Assembly (NCBI GenBank): GCA_910575245.1
Contig: CAJTEN010000034.1
Location: 1 to 45,005, forward strand
Reading direction: 5' to 3'
Source: Clostridia bacterium
GTDB taxonomy: Bacteria > Bacillota > Clostridia > Lachnospirales > Lachnospiraceae
Length of the DNA stretch: 45,005 nt
The notes under the pieces are model-generated. The model worked only from the letters and a program-made list of their open reading frames with translations, was not told the DNA's origin and searched no databases. The position numbers and the translations under genes are program-made. Every line of letters starts with the position of its first letter. The first letter of the stretch is position 1. Of this stretch, positions 27,358-34,391 are shown piece by piece.

Positions 27358-28452
27358 CTATTCCTCAATCTCCAGAACCACCGTATTCGTCCCCTCCGCC
27401 CCGGAATACCCGAGATATTCCATTTTCACGGACGCGTGTCTTACAAGAGCCAGAGCCGTCGTGTTGTCGCTATCCACCGGGTCGAACGCAGGACCGTTAT
27501 ACTGCACCTTTAATTGCATACAGGACTGTTCCTGCGAGTATGCGGCCGTCATCTGTACCGAAACCTCCTCCGGCAGTAAGGGCAGCAGTATCTGCACGCA
27601 CAGCTCTTCAAATATTTCCTGAAAACGGTAAATGATTTTCTGCGGAATCAGATGCCTGCGCCCGTACTCTTCTATCCGGCTGTTCATGCCGATAAAATCA
27701 AAATCCCTCGAGTCTATCGACGCGGTAAATACTTTCAGCCGCTGAATAAACTGCTTTGTGCGCTCCCGCCGGGGATGTTCAAAAATCTGTTCCGGCGTCC
27801 CGTCTTCGTAAATCTCCCCCTGGTCCATATAAAAGATGCGCGTGGACACGTCCCTTGCAAATTTCATTTCATGGGTCACAATCAGCATGGTCATCCCCTG
27901 CCCTGCCAGCGAACGTATAACGGCAAGCACTTCTCCCACCATGGTCGGGTCCAGGGCGCTGGTGGGTTCGTCGAACAGGATGATTTCAGGCTCCATGGAC
28001 AGGGTACGCGCAATGGCCGCCCGCTGCTTCTGCCCGCCGGAGAGTTCGTCGGCAAAAGCCTGCGCTTTGTCCGCAAGCCCCACCATACGCAGCAGCTCCA
28101 TGCCCCGCTCATACGCTTCCCGGCGCGGCCTGTGCAGCAGGTCCACCGGACCCGCCATGATATTTTCAATCATCGTCATATGGGAAAACAGATGGAACCC
28201 CTGAAACACCATCCCCATCTTCCGCCTGACCAGATGTATCTTACATGCTTTATCCGTAATCCTTTCCCCGTCAATGACAATCTCTCCGCCTGTAGGCGTC
28301 TCCAGCAGGTTGAGGCAGCGCAGAAACGTGGACTTGCCCGTTCCGGAAGGGCCGATAATGGATATGACTTCTCCTTTTTTGATTTCGGTGTTGATATCCT
28401 TTAACGGCGTCACCGACCCGTACTCTTTCCGTAAATGTGTGACACGTATCAC
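27358..28452 (-). CDS. Polar amino acid ABC transporter ATPase with extra RsbW-like C-terminal domain
   Basis: 364 residues. Residues 1-240 form a GlnQ/HisP-type ATPase: Walker A GPSGTGKST (34-42), signature LSGGQ (137-141), Walker B IILFDEP (157-163) and the switch His in VTHE. Standard members end near residue 245, so ~115 residues are extra. The tail (about 250-364) has RFQEIFEELCVQILLPLL as a helix where RsbW proteins carry the N box, YNGPAFDP like the G1 loop, and AEGTNTVVLEIEE like the last RsbW strand. It powers uptake with the upstream binding/permease protein. The tail is not a known regulatory domain of this ATPase family that I recognise. GTG start, overlapping the previous stop (GTGA), with GGGGGTGG upstream. 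Confidence 0.88.
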   Translation of the reverse strand: MIRVTHLRKEYGSVTPLKDINTEIKKGEVISIIGPSGTGKSTFLRCLNLLETPTGGEIVIDGERITDKACKIHLVRRKMGMVFQGFHLFSHMTMIENIMAGPVDLLHRPRREAYERGMELLRMVGLADKAQAFADELSGGQKQRAAIARTLSMEPEIILFDEPTSALDPTMVGEVLAVIRSLAGQGMTMLIVTHEMKFARDVSTRIFYMDQGEIYEDGTPEQIFEHPRRERTKQFIQRLKVFTASIDSRDFDFIGMNSRIEEYGRRHLIPQKIIYRFQEIFEELCVQILLPLLPEEVSVQMTAAYSQEQSCMQLKVQYNGPAFDPVDSDNTTALALVRHASVKMEYLGYSGAEGTNTVVLEIEE

Positions 28453-30038
28453 TGCGGTTCCACCCCCTTTACCTCGCGCTTTCTGCGTTTCGGGTCAATC
28501 CTGCGCTCCGCGCAGGTAAGTATGCCGGTCATAAGGTTTGCGACCATAAAATAAATCACCGCCGTGGCAATCAGCGGGAAGAATGCGTCCATCGTACGGG
28601 AACGGATAATGTCGGATGCCTTTGTCAGGTCCTGCACCGCAACATAGCCGACGACAGAGGTCATTTTTACCATCGAGATAAATTCTCCCTTTAATACAGG
28701 AAGGAAACGCATTGCCGCCTGCGGAAACACAATTTTCCAGAAAGTCTGGTACCTTGTGTACCCCAGCGCAAAAGCGGCTTCCGACTGCCCCTTCTCCACC
28801 GTTTCCAGACCGTTCCGCATCATTTCCGACGTATAGGCGCTGAAATTGATTGAGAAACCGATAACCGCAACCACAATTCCGGAAATGTCCACCGAACCGA
28901 AAATGACGTAAAACAGAATCATCAAAAACACAACGATAGGCATACCCTGAACCAGCCGGATATACGCGGCGGCTCCCAGTCTGGCGGGTTTTGGCTTCAT
29001 GCGCCTTAACATACATATGCCAAACCCCATAAGCAGCCCGAAAATCCCGGACAGCACCGAAATCAGCACGGTAATGCCAAGCCCGTCTAAAATCATCCGC
29101 CAGCGTTTTTCCTCGATAAAGGTACTGTAAAAACTCTGCTGCAGCCGCGCCCCGAAACTCTCCGTCGATTTTACGGCATTTTTGTCGCGTGTGAGCAGAA
29201 CCACAGCGCTCCTGCAATACGGCTCGGAAAAATCCACATATTGTTTCTTTTCCTCTGTGATATCCATACACCCGCTGGCAATATCCGCTTTTCCGCTTTG
29301 AATGGCCGGGACAAGGGCGTCGTAATCGCAGACCGTCATTTCCACCTTCAGGTCCAGCTCTCTTGCCGCCATAAGCACAAGGTCCAGGTCGTAACCTGCG
29401 CTCTCCCCGCCTTTGCCGATATAGCACATCGGATTGTAGGTGGCGTCGTGGTAATAGCGCACCGTGCCGCTTTTCCCCTCCCAGTCCCGGGGAATCAGCA
29501 CTTTTCCCTCTTCGTCACCATCCATCCATTTCTTTTCCAGAGCCTCTATCGTACCGTCTTCCCAAAACTGCTTTATCACACTGTCAAAAGAGGCCAGAAA
29601 CGGGCTGTTTTTGGGAAAAACAATTCCGTATTCCGCCTCGGCGACAGTTTCCGGCATGATACAGAGCCCCTCGTTTGCGCTGACCGCCAGACGCGCAACC
29701 GGCTCATCCACACATACAGTGTCCACCCGGTCTTTCTGCAGCGCAATGATTGCGTCCGTCGTCGTCGGATAATAGACAAACGTATTATCATGGCCCAGCG
29801 AGCCTTTTAACACCGTATCAAATCCGGTAATCATCCCGATTTTTTTTCCGGTGAGCTCATCCAGACTGCCGTATTCCGGCTGCGCCTGACCGGAAGCTTC
29901 TGACGCTTCCGGTTCCGCCCCGTTGTTTACGGTTTCCACCGCCCGGACCGACAGTCCCGGCGTCAGAAACACGGACAGCAAAACCGCCAGCCAGCACAGC
30001 GCGATATGTATGCAGTACTTTTTTATAACCCGATTCAT
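28449..30038 (-). CDS. Amino-acid ABC transporter: fused substrate-binding and permease protein
   Basis: 529 residues. An N-terminal hydrophobic signal/anchor (~8-32) precedes an extracytoplasmic part made of a lobe-2-like SBP_bac_3 unit (~55-175, SLDELTGKKIGMITG ... GTIEALEKKW) followed by a lobe-1-like unit (~188-285, GYDLDLVLMAARELDL ... YVDFSEPYCRSAVVL). A HisM/GlnP-type permease (~315-510) follows, with an EAA-like loop around SEAAFALGYTRYQTFWKIVFPQA. This lobe order is known in fused clostridial permeases. It should import a polar amino acid, perhaps an NRPS building block. GGAGGAGGG precedes the ATG at 30038; the frame stays open to 30080. It lies 38 bases after the STAS gene. Confidence 0.87.
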   Translation of the reverse strand: MNRVIKKYCIHIALCWLAVLLSVFLTPGLSVRAVETVNNGAEPEASEASGQAQPEYGSLDELTGKKIGMITGFDTVLKGSLGHDNTFVYYPTTTDAIIALQKDRVDTVCVDEPVARLAVSANEGLCIMPETVAEAEYGIVFPKNSPFLASFDSVIKQFWEDGTIEALEKKWMDGDEEGKVLIPRDWEGKSGTVRYYHDATYNPMCYIGKGGESAGYDLDLVLMAARELDLKVEMTVCDYDALVPAIQSGKADIASGCMDITEEKKQYVDFSEPYCRSAVVLLTRDKNAVKSTESFGARLQQSFYSTFIEEKRWRMILDGLGITVLISVLSGIFGLLMGFGICMLRRMKPKPARLGAAAYIRLVQGMPIVVFLMILFYVIFGSVDISGIVVAVIGFSINFSAYTSEMMRNGLETVEKGQSEAAFALGYTRYQTFWKIVFPQAAMRFLPVLKGEFISMVKMTSVVGYVAVQDLTKASDIIRSRTMDAFFPLIATAVIYFMVANLMTGILTCAERRIDPKRRKREVKGVEPQ

Positions 30039-30076
30039 CAGTTCCCTCCTCCTGAAAACGCGGGAAAAATCAATAC

Positions 30077-30373
30077 TCACTCAATGGTCAGAATATCCGA
30101 AAATCCCGTCACCTCGAACACCTCGGAGATAACGTCGTTGACATTGCGGATAACCATTTTCCCCTGCTTGTTCATAATCTTCTGCGCTACCAGCAGAACG
30201 CGCAGCCCCGCCGATGATAAGTACTCCAGCTTTGCAAAATCGAGGTTGAGTTCGGCGCTGTCGCCTATGCTCTGCTTTAATTCCGCCTCCAGCTCCGGCG
30301 CGGTCGTCGTGTCGAGCCTGCCCTCCAGAGCGATGTTCAGCGATTTGTCTGTCTGGTTTTTAATGATGTTCAT
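30077..30373 (-). CDS. STAS-domain anti-sigma factor antagonist (SpoIIAA/RsbV-like)
   Basis: 98 residues, a single STAS domain. GRLDTTTAPELEAEL is the conserved N-terminal part, and KLEYLSSAGLRVLL holds the phosphoacceptor serine (by alignment with SpoIIAA, Ser54 of SSAGLR). In partner switching the unphosphorylated form binds an RsbW-type kinase and frees that kinase's target; a SpoIIE phosphatase reactivates it. It is the first gene of the 13-gene operon and has a clear AGGAGG ribosome site. With RsbW-like and SpoIIE proteins encoded 8 kb further on in the same operon, a dedicated switch is likely. Confidence 0.9.
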   Translation of the reverse strand: MNIIKNQTDKSLNIALEGRLDTTTAPELEAELKQSIGDSAELNLDFAKLEYLSSAGLRVLLVAQKIMNKQGKMVIRNVNDVISEVFEVTGFSDILTIE

Positions 30374-30426
30374 ATTTTTTCCTCCTGAAAATTATTGTTC
30401 TCTCCGCACACGGACATATAGTTATC

Positions 30427-30455
30427 AGTATACAATTTTCACTGTTCTTTGCCAT
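30427..30455 (-). promoter_or_regulatory. Predicted promoter of the NRPS/partner-switch operon
   Basis: On the minus strand, -35 ATGGCA (30455-30450, 4 of 6 matches) and -10 TATACT (30432-30427, 5 of 6) are separated by 17 bases, about 55 bases before the STAS start. The weak -35 fits an activator-dependent promoter. Confidence 0.55.
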
Positions 30456-30465
30456 AGCCGTGGCA

Positions 30466-30494
30466 CGAATTGTAAAAATCCGTCCCGAATTGTA
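30466..30494 (-). promoter_or_regulatory. Candidate LytTR-regulator operator (9-bp direct repeat)
   Basis: TACAATTCG occurs twice on the minus strand (30474-30466 and 30494-30486), with starts 20 bases apart, i.e. two helix turns. The nearer copy ends 11 bases upstream of the predicted -35. LytTR regulators bind pairs of 9-bp direct repeats about 21 bases apart (AgrA type), usually beside the -35. A related TACAATTTT lies in inverted orientation at 30431-30439 over the -10. The divergent neighbour encodes a LytTR regulator. Confidence 0.5.
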
Positions 30495-30561
30495 TGTGAA
30501 CTTTCCGGGGCGGGACTTGACGGAACCATTTTTTATGATTCTCGCTTTTTCTTCCGTTTTA

Positions 30562-30570
30562 TGCTATGAT
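30562..30570 (+). promoter_or_regulatory. Predicted extended -10 promoter of the two-component genes
   Basis: TGC followed by TATGAT (30565-30570) forms an extended -10 element, about 55 bases before the LytTR start. No good -35 is seen at 16-18 bases, which extended -10 promoters can tolerate. Confidence 0.4.
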
Positions 30571-30624
30571 ATTGCGTGGATATTTTTGGAGTAGTGGATA
30601 CTTTTGAGTAAAGGAGAGTTTTCC

Positions 30625-31344
30625 ATGCGGATTGCCATTGTGGAGGACATTACATCAGAACGGGAACACCTGAAAGCGGAGCTGGACGTACAGCTTGCCC
30701 GCCTCTCCCTTAACGCCGTGACCTTTGAGTATGCCTCCGGCTCGGATTTTCTTGCCGCTGCCGGGAAAGAACGGTTTGACCTTGTGTTCCTTGATATTTA
30801 CATGGGGAATGAAAACGGAGTGGATACGGCGCGGGCTCTGCGCCGCTTTGACGAGGACTGTATGCTTGTATTTACCACCACCTCCACCGACCATGCCCTT
30901 GAGGGCTTTCGCGTCCGGGCATTCCACTATCTGGTAAAACCCTGCACGGAGGCTGACATGGCCGCTCTGTTTGACGAAATCATAAAGCGGCTTCCCGCCG
31001 ACGACAGATATATTGAGGTGAACGCAGCCGGCGGCCCCGTCCGGCTGCGTTTCAGGGAAATCCTCTATGCGGAACATCACCAGCACCAGATATATATCTA
31101 CCGCACAGACGGACAGGAGACCGTGGTGCGGCAGACCTTCCGGGAGTTCTGCGCCAGCCTTGCGGACGGACGTTTCTTTCCCTGCAGCCGGGGCGTTATC
31201 GTCAACCTGGAACATGCCAGAGATTTTGACGGTGCGGATTTCATCCTGAAAAACGGGAAAAGAGTCCCCGTCAGCCGCGACCTTGCCAAAGCCGCAAGGA
31301 TGGCCTTCGGTGATTTCCTCTTTGGAAGGAGGGATGGAAGATGA
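30625..31344 (+). CDS. LytTR-family response regulator
   Basis: 239 residues. An N-terminal receiver domain (MRIAIVEDI; phosphoacceptor Asp57 in LVFLDIYMG; Thr/Lys switch residues in VFTTTSTD and YLVKPC) is followed by a LytTR DNA-binding domain from about residue 138 (IEVNAAGGPVRLRFREILYAEHHQHQ ... FFPCSRGVIVNL, LKNGKRVPVSR). Such regulators activate peptide-signalled or secondary-metabolite operons. It is divergent from the NRPS operon, and the shared upstream DNA has a matching direct repeat, so it is the best candidate regulator. The start is the ATG after AAGGAGAG; an upstream TTG at 30604 lies before that ribosome site. It overlaps the kinase gene by 4 bases. Confidence 0.9.
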   Translation: MRIAIVEDITSEREHLKAELDVQLARLSLNAVTFEYASGSDFLAAAGKERFDLVFLDIYMGNENGVDTARALRRFDEDCMLVFTTTSTDHALEGFRVRAFHYLVKPCTEADMAALFDEIIKRLPADDRYIEVNAAGGPVRLRFREILYAEHHQHQIYIYRTDGQETVVRQTFREFCASLADGRFFPCSRGVIVNLEHARDFDGADFILKNGKRVPVSRDLAKAARMAFGDFLFGRRDGR

Positions 31345-32654
31345 CGGAATTTCTGCGCTCTTCGCTGGAGCTGACGGTTCTGCTGCCGGGTATGCTGCTT
31401 GCCTGCCTGCCCGTGAAAGGCTACCTGCGCATGTCCCCCGCGAGACTTGCGGCGGTAACCGTCCCGCTGATACTTTTCCTCTGCTGTGCGGGCGGCGCTG
31501 TAAGCTGCCTTTTCCATGTGGAGGCTCTCTGGCTGCTTTTTCCTGCCGCCGCTGTCATGGGAACCTTTTATGTGCATATGGTCAGGATTACCCGCTGGAA
31601 GTCCGTCAGTTTATACCTAGCCATATGCGGCTCGTTTTCATGCATGTGCAGCACCGCTGTCGCTGTAAACAGCCTCCTGAACCCGGGAGAGCCCGCGCTG
31701 CCCCTTTCCCTGAGAAGCGCGCTTTTCTGGTTCATGATTTGCTGCCTGTCCGTCCTGGCTGCCTGGCGTCCGGCCACCCGTGCCGCAAGACGTCTGCTGG
31801 AAGAGGAAGCTTTCGCGCAGACCTGGTATGTGTTCTGGATTCTGCCGCTTCTGTTTATCGGGCTGAACCTTTTCATACTCCCCCGGACTCCGGACATTCT
31901 GGAGCCGGAGCGGCTGCGGCAGCTCTATCTTCTCCTCAGCCTTGCGTTCCTGTTCCTGCTCCTTTTGTTCTACGCGCTCTTCTACCTCATGGCGTCCAGC
32001 TTAAACCGCAATGACCGCCTCCGGCAGGAAAACCAGCTTTTATCCATGCAGCAGGCGCGGTACGACAGCCTGCAGGCCGCCATTGAGCAGACGCGCCAGT
32101 CGCGCCACGATATGCGCCACCACTTCCATATCCTACAGGGCTTCGCCGCCCAGGAAAACTGGGAGCGCCTCGCCTCATACCTCGACGAGGTGCAGGGCAG
32201 CATCCCGGAGAGCAAGCTGGGACTGTGTGAAAATACCGCCGTGGACAGCGTGGCGGGCTATTTTGCCATGCGGTACAAAGAATGCGGCATCCCGGTCACT
32301 TTTGCCCTTGACCTGCCCCCGCAGCTTCCGGCGCCGGAGACCGACCTCTGTTCCGTGCTCTCCAACCTCCTGGAAAACGCGATGGAGGCCGGCATGAAAA
32401 CCGCGCCCGAGAGGCGGCGGGCCAAAGTGGCGGCACACCTGCATTCCGGCCATATGGTGCTGTTGTCTGTGGAAAATACCTATGACGGGAAGGTCAGGGA
32501 GAAGGACGGCGTATTCCTTTCATCCAAACGTCCGGGGGAAGGCGTGGGCCTGCAGGCCGTGCGCCATTCCGCGGAAAAAAACGGAGGGTATGTCCGGTTT
32601 CATTACGGGGACGGCGTATTTACCGCCAATGTGATATTGCGGGGCGGGAAGTGA
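31341..32654 (+). CDS. GHKL (AgrC/DcuS-like) sensor histidine kinase
   Basis: 437 residues. About six hydrophobic segments (residues 10-215) form the membrane sensor. A coiled segment leads to the H box SRHDMRHHFH (phosphorylated His is probably the one in RHD, about 256), the N box LSNLLENAMEAG (~342-353), and a GHKL end with GEGVGLQAVRHSAEKNGG. This is the AgrC-type HPK10 pattern that pairs with LytTR regulators and often senses peptides. No AgrB/AgrD-like signal gene is present in the window, so the signal, possibly the NRPS product itself, is unknown. Confidence 0.9.
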   Translation: MTEFLRSSLELTVLLPGMLLACLPVKGYLRMSPARLAAVTVPLILFLCCAGGAVSCLFHVEALWLLFPAAAVMGTFYVHMVRITRWKSVSLYLAICGSFSCMCSTAVAVNSLLNPGEPALPLSLRSALFWFMICCLSVLAAWRPATRAARRLLEEEAFAQTWYVFWILPLLFIGLNLFILPRTPDILEPERLRQLYLLLSLAFLFLLLLFYALFYLMASSLNRNDRLRQENQLLSMQQARYDSLQAAIEQTRQSRHDMRHHFHILQGFAAQENWERLASYLDEVQGSIPESKLGLCENTAVDSVAGYFAMRYKECGIPVTFALDLPPQLPAPETDLCSVLSNLLENAMEAGMKTAPERRRAKVAAHLHSGHMVLLSVENTYDGKVREKDGVFLSSKRPGEGVGLQAVRHSAEKNGGYVRFHYGDGVFTANVILRGGK

Positions 32655-32853
32655 AAAAACAGAATATGGGCGCTGTGAAACCGGTTAATTTCACACTCGT
32701 ATTTGGATGGCATATCTTGTCTCAAATCGGAAGACTTGAGGCTACGCACAGTGCCCCATACCCCTCTTATGTCAAGTTAATGTCACAAACTTTTTTCACT
32801 TTTTTTGAAGGGAAATCCCCGGAAGCCGCATAACTTCGTTGGGGTTATGGTAA

Positions 32854-33081
32854 ATTATCATCAACAACACCCCCACCGTTGACGAACTGGAAGCAAAGGT
32901 AAAGGCGGGCGAGCAGATTTCCCTTGTTGACCTGGCTAACGCTGTCAAAGCCGACAAGGAGCGCGGCAAAGGGGCGAAGCCGGAAAAGAAACCCTCTATC
33001 CGGGCGCAGCTTAGAGCCGACAAGGAAAAGGCGCAGAAGAAAAACGCAAAGCAGAAGTCACAGGACTTGGAAAGGAGCTGA
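32854..33081 (+). pseudogene. 3' tail of an integrative-element protein (YodL/DUF4316-type), N-terminus lost
   Basis: In-frame residues beginning after a stop codon (TAA 32851-32853) read NNTPTVDELEAKVKAG, SLVDLANAVKADK and a Lys-rich end. That is the typical C-terminus of large accessory proteins in clostridial integrative elements. No start codon or ribosome site precedes it, so only the tail (about 75 residues) remains. It ends with an AAAGGAG that serves the next gene. The ~200 bases between the kinase stop and this fragment hold no gene I can support; ATAAC...GTTAT arms at 32830-32848 mark the likely breakpoint zone. Confidence 0.65.
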
Positions 33082-33084
33082 CCC

Positions 33085-33717
33085 ATGCCGGAACAGAGCA
33101 AATTTGAAAACGTGGATTTGTTCGCTTCCCTTGAAGCGATTATGAAGCAGAACACAGGCTTTTACCAGAGCGACTTAGACATTGACAAAGAGATTATCGC
33201 AAAGGCGGCGGCAAGCCCCAACAGGGAGGACAAGACCCTTTTGTGGTTCTGCCGCCCGTCCGGGACGCACTGTTTCCGGGAGCGCGACGTTTTCCTCAAA
33301 GACACCGCGCCCCACAACACATGGCGTTTCTACATGGAGCAGACAAGCGACCGCGTCCTTGCCTACGCAATCGAGCTGACGGGAAAGGAGCGCGGGAAAA
33401 TCAAGGGCAATCTGTACGAACTGGACTACACTAAACATTATGAGCGCGTCAAGGAAAAGGAGCTGCCCGCCGATACGGTGAAGCTGATTTATGAGCATGG
33501 GGAAAGGGTACAGGAAGCCGGGAGATATTTTGACGGAACCCCAGACCCGCAGCTTGGGAAATTTGAACGCTTTGAAGCCGTACCCAACGACCCGGACGCG
33601 CTGCAATCGCTCTTACAGGAAGAACGGCGCAGCCGGGAGCAGCTTTCCCGCTTCCAGCCATTCCTCCGGCAGCCCAAGCTGGACGGCTTCCCCTTCGGGC
33701 AAAGGCTGGAAACCTGA
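33085..33717 (+). CDS. Integrative-element accessory protein of unknown function
   Basis: A 210-residue soluble protein, 3 bases downstream of the truncated element gene, with AAAGGAG before its ATG. It has a central region with LLWFCRPSGTHCFRERDVF and a second part with GNLYELDYTKHYERV ... LPADTVKLIYEHGERV, a pattern I associate with proteins encoded in Tn1549-like elements of gut Clostridia. No catalytic motif is recognised. GC content and codon use match the preceding fragment but not the next, AT-rich gene. Confidence 0.6.
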   Translation: MPEQSKFENVDLFASLEAIMKQNTGFYQSDLDIDKEIIAKAAASPNREDKTLLWFCRPSGTHCFRERDVFLKDTAPHNTWRFYMEQTSDRVLAYAIELTGKERGKIKGNLYELDYTKHYERVKEKELPADTVKLIYEHGERVQEAGRYFDGTPDPQLGKFERFEAVPNDPDALQSLLQEERRSREQLSRFQPFLRQPKLDGFPFGQRLET

Positions 33718-33729
33718 TTTTCTCCAGTC

Positions 33730-34333
33730 TAAACCGATAAATCATGATTTGAAGGAGCATAGAGTATGATACATACTGAAAGAATAAATATTGTACCGTT
33801 TAAAATGGAATATCTGCTTGATTATTATTACGGGTTCAATCATGAAATAACAAAATTTCAGTGGCCTGATCCATTTGATAGTAGCGATAATGCAAAAGAG
33901 ATGCTACAGGAGTTCCTAAATGAAATGGAAAAAGATGAAACCTTGTTATTTTCCATTCTGTCAAAGGATGATACGTTTCTTGGAAGTGTTGAGGTTCATG
34001 GGCTCAACGAAGAGTGCCCAGAATTGGGTGTTTGGATAATAGAATCGGAGCAAAACAAGGGCTATGCATATGAAGCTTTGAAAGAAGTCCTTAATTATGT
34101 CAGTACAAAATATGGCAAACTTTCATTTTTCTACGAAGCAGATACACGCAATATAGCCAGCATGAAACTATTACACAAATTTGAAAATCAATATGAAATT
34201 ATTGAGCAGAGACTTGAGAAGTTAACTACAGATTCTGGAAAGGCACTGGAATTACAAGGATATATTCTTAAAGCTAAAAAAGCTATCCACTGATAGGCAA
34301 TGTAATTCCCCAAACTTTCGGTTTATCGGTCTA
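33730..34333. repeat. 12-bp imperfect inverted repeat bracketing the acetyltransferase gene
   Basis: TAAACCGATAAA at 33730-33741 and TTTATCGGTCTA at 34322-34333 are inverted copies matching at 11 of 12 positions. They sit just outside an AT-rich gene set between GC-richer element genes. They may be the ends of a small inserted unit. Confidence 0.45.
33766..34293 (+). CDS. GNAT-family N-acetyltransferase (RimJ/RimL-like)
   Basis: 175 residues with a RimJ/RimL-type layout: MIHTERINIVPFKMEYLLDY at the start, a central LGSVEVHGLNEECPELGVWI strand region, and QNKGYAYEALKEVLNYV as the acetyl-CoA-binding loop. ADTRNIASMKLLHKF is the last conserved motif. The substrate (protein N-terminus, amino sugar, small molecule) cannot be told. 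The gene is much more AT-rich than both neighbours and is flanked by an inverted repeat, so it looks like recent cargo. GAAGGAG lies 9 bases before the ATG. Confidence 0.85.
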   Translation: MIHTERINIVPFKMEYLLDYYYGFNHEITKFQWPDPFDSSDNAKEMLQEFLNEMEKDETLLFSILSKDDTFLGSVEVHGLNEECPELGVWIIESEQNKGYAYEALKEVLNYVSTKYGKLSFFYEADTRNIASMKLLHKFENQYEIIEQRLEKLTTDSGKALELQGYILKAKKAIH

Positions 34334-34346
34334 ATAAAAGTCCAAA

Positions 34347-34388
34347 ACAGGGCGGCGGTAATAAGCATTGACAATTCCGCTGCCCTGT
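34347..34388 (-). terminator. Rho-independent terminator downstream of the relaxase gene
   Basis: Arms ACAGGGCGGCGG (34347-34358) and CCGCTGCCCTGT (34377-34388) pair at 11 of 12 positions. Read on the minus strand the stem is followed by TTTT, just beyond the relaxase stop codon. Confidence 0.6.
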
Positions 34389-34391
34389 CCG

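Noticed and set aside
28449..30038. Novel circular permutation of the binding protein
   Set aside because: The lobe-2-then-lobe-1 order fused to a permease is already familiar in clostridial transporters, so it is noted but not claimed as new.
13813..30373. AgrBD-like, MbtH-like, phosphopantetheinyl transferase or type II thioesterase genes
   Set aside because: None of the frames in the operon or its flanks shows their motifs.
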